Positions 27,075-29,685 of a DNA stretch of 29,685 nucleotides are shown here, in pieces. Numbering within the stretch: the stretch's first letter is position 1; each line of letters begins with the position of its first letter. The notes under the pieces were generated by a model. The model searched no databases, had not been told where the DNA came from, and was given only the letters and a program-made list of their open reading frames with translations. This DNA is from Chromera velia (taxonomy: Eukaryota > Sar > Chromeraceae). The DNA is taken from contig JAHBMJ010000844.1 of NCBI GenBank assembly GCA_018398765.1, positions 10,196 to 39,880 on the forward strand, read 5' to 3'. The position numbers were made by a program, and so were the translations under genes.

Positions 27075-28115
27075 ATGAGGCCGATTCTCATTCACGCTCA
27101 CGAGCGTCCGCTTACTTTCGTCCTCTTCAATGAAGATGGGGACCTTCTTTTCACTGCTGGAAAGGATAAGGGAATCTGCCTTTACTATTCCAAAACAGGA
27201 GAGATGATTGGCTCGTACGAAGGGCATAATGGTGTGGTGTGGTCTTTGGACATTACCAAGGACTCCAAATATTTGGTGTCCGCCTCTGCCGATATGAAAG
27301 TGTTTTTCTGGGACGTGACCTCAGGTGAAACGGTGGTGGAGCATGACATGGGAGGTCCCGTGAAGTTTGTTGAGCTCTGCCGCAATCCTCTGAAGCAGGA
27401 TCGTATTCTCGTTGCTCAAGATAACTTCGGTCAACGTTCTCAGAAGGCCATTTCGATCTGGAAGGTCGACATCCAGGGGGGGAAGATGGAGAATGAGTTG
27501 ACGTTCTCGGACTATCCCTCCAAGGCCGTTGAGGTCCATTGGGGCCCTTTCGATGAGACCATTGTCTCTGCACACGAGGACGGTTTCATTCGGATGTGGG
27601 ATGCACAGACAGGGGAGTCAAAGTGGGAGCAGCAGGCCCACAACGGTCCTGTGACTAACATGACTTTCAACAAAGATCGGTGCATTATGCTGACCACCGG
27701 GGCAGACGCTATGGCATATTTGTGGGACGTGGTACACAAGAAGCTGTTGAAGTCCTACAAGGCCGATCGGCCTCTGAATGCAGGGGTGATCTCTCCCCTT
27801 GCCGTGACGTCAGATATGCAGGAGGGGGAAGAGAAGGGAGAGGGCAGTAGGTACCCTCCTCGATACCATATTCTGTTGGGGGGTGGACAGAAGGCAGAGG
27901 ATGTGACAACCTCTCACGCTCAGTCAGGAAAGTTCGACGCTCTCCTTTACCATCTCGTTTTCTCTGAGCTTCTCGGAAGCATCAAGGGAGGGTTCTCTCC
28001 CATCAACACGCTTGCGTTCATTCCTGATGGCTCTGGGTTTGCATCGGGGGCAGAGGAGGGATACGTCCGTGTGCATCATTTTGATGATGATTACTTTGGG
28101 AAGAAATTTGATTGA
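27075..28115 (+). CDS. EIF3I: Eukaryotic translation initiation factor 3 subunit I (eIF3i), WD40 protein
   Basis: eIF3i is a cytosolic seven-bladed WD40 propeller within the eIF3 complex. It binds the eIF3b C-terminus with eIF3g and helps mRNA recruitment and scanning on the 40S subunit. The frame is intronless and gives 346 residues, the usual size (about 325-350). It starts MRPILIHAHERPLTFVLFNE, which matches the conserved M-PI-L-GHER start of the family, so I prefer this ATG over one at 26793. Blades are marked by DGDLLFTAGKDKGICLYYS, YLVSASADMKVFFWD, DETIVSAHEDGFIRMWD and MLTTGADAMAYLWD. The conserved C-terminal signature LLGGGQKAEDVTT is followed by GKFDAL, FSPINTLAF and EEGYVRVHHFDDDYF. 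An AATAAA at about 28135 lies 20 bases past the stop. Confidence 0.97.
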   Translation: MRPILIHAHERPLTFVLFNEDGDLLFTAGKDKGICLYYSKTGEMIGSYEGHNGVVWSLDITKDSKYLVSASADMKVFFWDVTSGETVVEHDMGGPVKFVELCRNPLKQDRILVAQDNFGQRSQKAISIWKVDIQGGKMENELTFSDYPSKAVEVHWGPFDETIVSAHEDGFIRMWDAQTGESKWEQQAHNGPVTNMTFNKDRCIMLTTGADAMAYLWDVVHKKLLKSYKADRPLNAGVISPLAVTSDMQEGEEKGEGSRYPPRYHILLGGGQKAEDVTTSHAQSGKFDALLYHLVFSELLGSIKGGFSPINTLAFIPDGSGFASGAEEGYVRVHHFDDDYFGKKFD

Positions 28116-28500
28116 GTGCGTGAGTGCATGCGTGAATAAATACATGAAATTGTGAGTGAGGGTGAGAGAGCGCTTCACTTCTCTGGCAGGACGCGTTGTG
28201 GAGAGGGGAAGAGGGGGAAAGGAACCGATGGCTGTTTCCCTAGAGGGCTCGGAGGTTTGGTGGAGAGCGTGAAGAGGGCGCTCTCTTTTCGGTTCCTTTC
28301 CCGATGGTGTCTTTTGATTTGTTTCGTCGCGTAAGATAGCGTGTTCTCTTTCCTCTCTTACGTCTCTTTCTCTCTCCCTGACATCCTGAAGAATCGCAGC
28401 TGTTCGGTACACATGCGAATTCACTATCAGCAGGATTTAGATTGAGTGAACCCATTTTGAGGCAGTCTGTCTGTGTTGCCTAACAGGGACCAACTGACTG
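28116..28500. other. 3' flank of eIF3i
   Basis: No gene is seen. It contains an AATAAA at about 28135 and a nested inverted repeat at 28215-28302, listed separately. Confidence 0.5.
28215..28302. repeat. Nested stem-loop downstream of eIF3i
   Basis: The arm GGGAAAGGAACCGA (28215-28228) is the exact reverse complement of TCGGTTCCTTTCCC (28289-28302), with a 60-base loop. Inside the loop a second perfect 7-bp stem (GAGAGCG at 28263-28269, CGCTCTC at 28279-28285) can form. It starts about 100 bases after the eIF3i stop. Confidence 0.75.
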
Positions 28501-29145
28501 TGTGATGAATACGGTTCGTGAATGCATGTGGTGATCGTATCCTCATTCTCTGGGATGAACCGACTTTTTTCCTACTCATGATTGTTGGAAGTGCTTTTTT
28601 GTGTATATATAGATACATCTCCTCGCAGTGCCTCAGCGAATTTCTGTACAGTTCATTAATCCTGCTGTCCTTTGAATTCTTCTGTCAGAGCTGTCTGTAT
28701 ATGTGCCACGTTGGGTCACTTCCTGGCTTTTTCTCTCCAGTCTCCCTGCTTTGATCTCTGTGCATCTGGGGATTGCGGCTCTTTGTCGACCTTCAAGCAG
28801 GCCTGTCTGCTTCTACTTGTGCTGCTCGGTCGCCTGTCTGTCCTCCCTATCTCTCAGTCTGTTTGCCCTGCCGGTCGACCTGTGTGACATTCTTTCTGGC
28901 TCGTTTGTGAAGTCGTGTGAAAACCTGACTGCTTTCTCCCACAGTTTACTGGCCTTCTGTGTTTCTCTTTTCTCTTTTTCGCCCGGACCGTCCGTCTGCT
29001 CGCCCTGTCCGAGGGTCTGTCTGTTCGGCTTCTTACTGCATCTGCCTCGACTGTCATGCAGACTTTCGTCCCGGCTCTCAGCCCTCATTTCTCTTTTCTC
29101 TTCCTTTCCGCCCTTTCGTTTGTTTCTTTTTGTCCCTGATGTTTT

Positions 29146-29177
<32 letters not shown>

Positions 29178-29212
29178 TTCTTTCTTTCTTTCTTTCTTCC
29201 TTCCTTCCTTTT

Positions 29213-29247
<35 letters not shown>

Positions 29248-29500
29248 CCCCCCTCCCTCCCTCCTAGTCTCTCTCGTTCTTTCTTTCATTTTCTTTCTTT
29301 CTCGCTTCCTTCCTTCGGAATCCTTCCTTCCTTCCTTTTTTCTTTCAGGTTGTTTTGTATAATACAGTATGCAAAAACATGATTCAGTATGACTACCCAA
29401 ACTGCTGTGCGCTATCAAAGCGTGACTAGAAAGAAAATGAGAATTAAATAAATTGACTTAATCGAAAATAGTGCTAAGCAAAAGAGAATGGTGTGTGTCG
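28501..29500. other. Pyrimidine-rich, no gene seen
   Basis: Apparently coding + strand frames (Ser, Leu, Phe and Cys rich) and - strand frames (Lys, Glu and Arg rich) are consequences of the CT bias. No domain motif is visible. The last 100 bases are AT-rich. Confidence 0.5.
29147..29345. repeat. TTTC, TC and TTCC simple repeats
   Basis: TTTC units (29147-29200), TTCC units (about 29198-29210), about 14 TC units (29217-29244), a C-run and further TTTC/TTCC units follow one another. Confidence 0.9.
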
Positions 29501-29503
29501 CTT

Positions 29504-29578
29504 ACGTTCATGACTTAGTGGTTAACATACAACATTAACAAACAGAAGATCATAGGTTCAATCCTCGCTACCTGCCTT
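29504..29578 (+). other. tRNA-like sequence (degenerate tRNA or SINE head)
   Basis: TGACTTAGTGGTT (29511-29523) fits a Pol III A box (TRGYNNARNNGG) with one change, and AGGTTCAATCC (29554-29564) fits a B box (GGTTCRANNCC). Their spacing is as in a tRNA gene. However, the acceptor and T stems pair poorly when I lay out a cloverleaf, so this is not a convincing functional tRNA. A tRNA-derived retroposon head or a decayed tRNA fits better. Confidence 0.4.
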
Positions 29579-29685
29579 TTTAAGGATTAACAAGAAAAGA
29601 GATGGGACGTTAACGTCCTGTACTATACAGATTTTGGCCTGTCGCATTTCGATCGAAATCACATGAAAGACTTCCGAAAGACTTT

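Noticed and set aside
28703-29418. Long + strand Ser/Leu/Phe frame and - strand Lys/Glu/Arg frame
   Set aside because: Composition follows the simple TTTC/TC repeats, and no conserved motif or plausible splice structure is seen.
29504-29578. Functional tRNA gene
   Set aside because: A and B boxes are present, but acceptor and T stems mispair when laid out by hand, so only a tRNA-like call was made.
1-29685. CRISPR array, bacterial operon or prophage
   Set aside because: No regularly spaced identical repeats with unique spacers, no Shine-Dalgarno-linked gene runs, and clear eukaryotic splicing and eIF3i.

Overview
The window is nuclear DNA of a eukaryote. It holds a gene for the translation factor eIF3i, a secreted multi-exon protein built of PAN/apple and EGF modules, GT-AG introns, microsatellites, transposon remains and one 48-base assembly gap. 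The mix of intronless and intron-rich genes, many GTCAG-type 5' splice sites, and PAN/apple plus Thr-rich secreted proteins would fit a protist such as a chromerid alga. That placement is inference and nothing here proves it.

Layout. (1) 364-3405, + strand: a single-exon family 3 glycoside hydrolase with an N-terminal signal and a C-terminal membrane anchor. (2) 3.6-6.5 kb, a transposon zone: a hAT-like remnant whose inverted ends are made of TTTGA pentamers, then two ~95 bp direct repeats with GAT-rich tails around a 1 kb body. (3) 6.5-8.0 kb, no gene seen. (4) 8034-9911, - strand: an intronless orphan protein of 625 residues. (5) 10735-15312, + strand: a divergently placed multi-exon gene of unknown function with a Lys-rich tail. 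(6) 15.75-16.09 kb, an isolated ankyrin-repeat exon, then an AT-rich island to 16.87 kb. (7) 16956-19064, - strand: a MYND zinc-finger gene whose finger is interrupted by an in-frame TAG. (8) 19.75-20.65 kb, fragments of a secreted-type protein (Cys-rich 26-residue repeats, then a lamin-tail-like domain) in two frames, next to an AT-rich palindromic repeat cluster at 20.9-21.24 kb. (9) 22405-26496, - strand: a nine-exon secreted protein for which I could build a model with consistent intron phases (635 aa). (10) 27075-28115, + strand: single-exon eIF3i. (11) 28.1-29.7 kb: a nested stem-loop, a long pyrimidine tract and a tRNA-like sequence.

The genes do not form a pathway; this is ordinary mixed eukaryotic gene order. 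The observations I rate highest are the TAG that replaces the conserved Gln of the MYND finger while the rest of the finger stays intact downstream, the recurrent and sometimes tandem GTCAGT splice donors, the apple/EGF secreted protein with a 41-Thr linker, and the palindromic AATTGGTAGT family.
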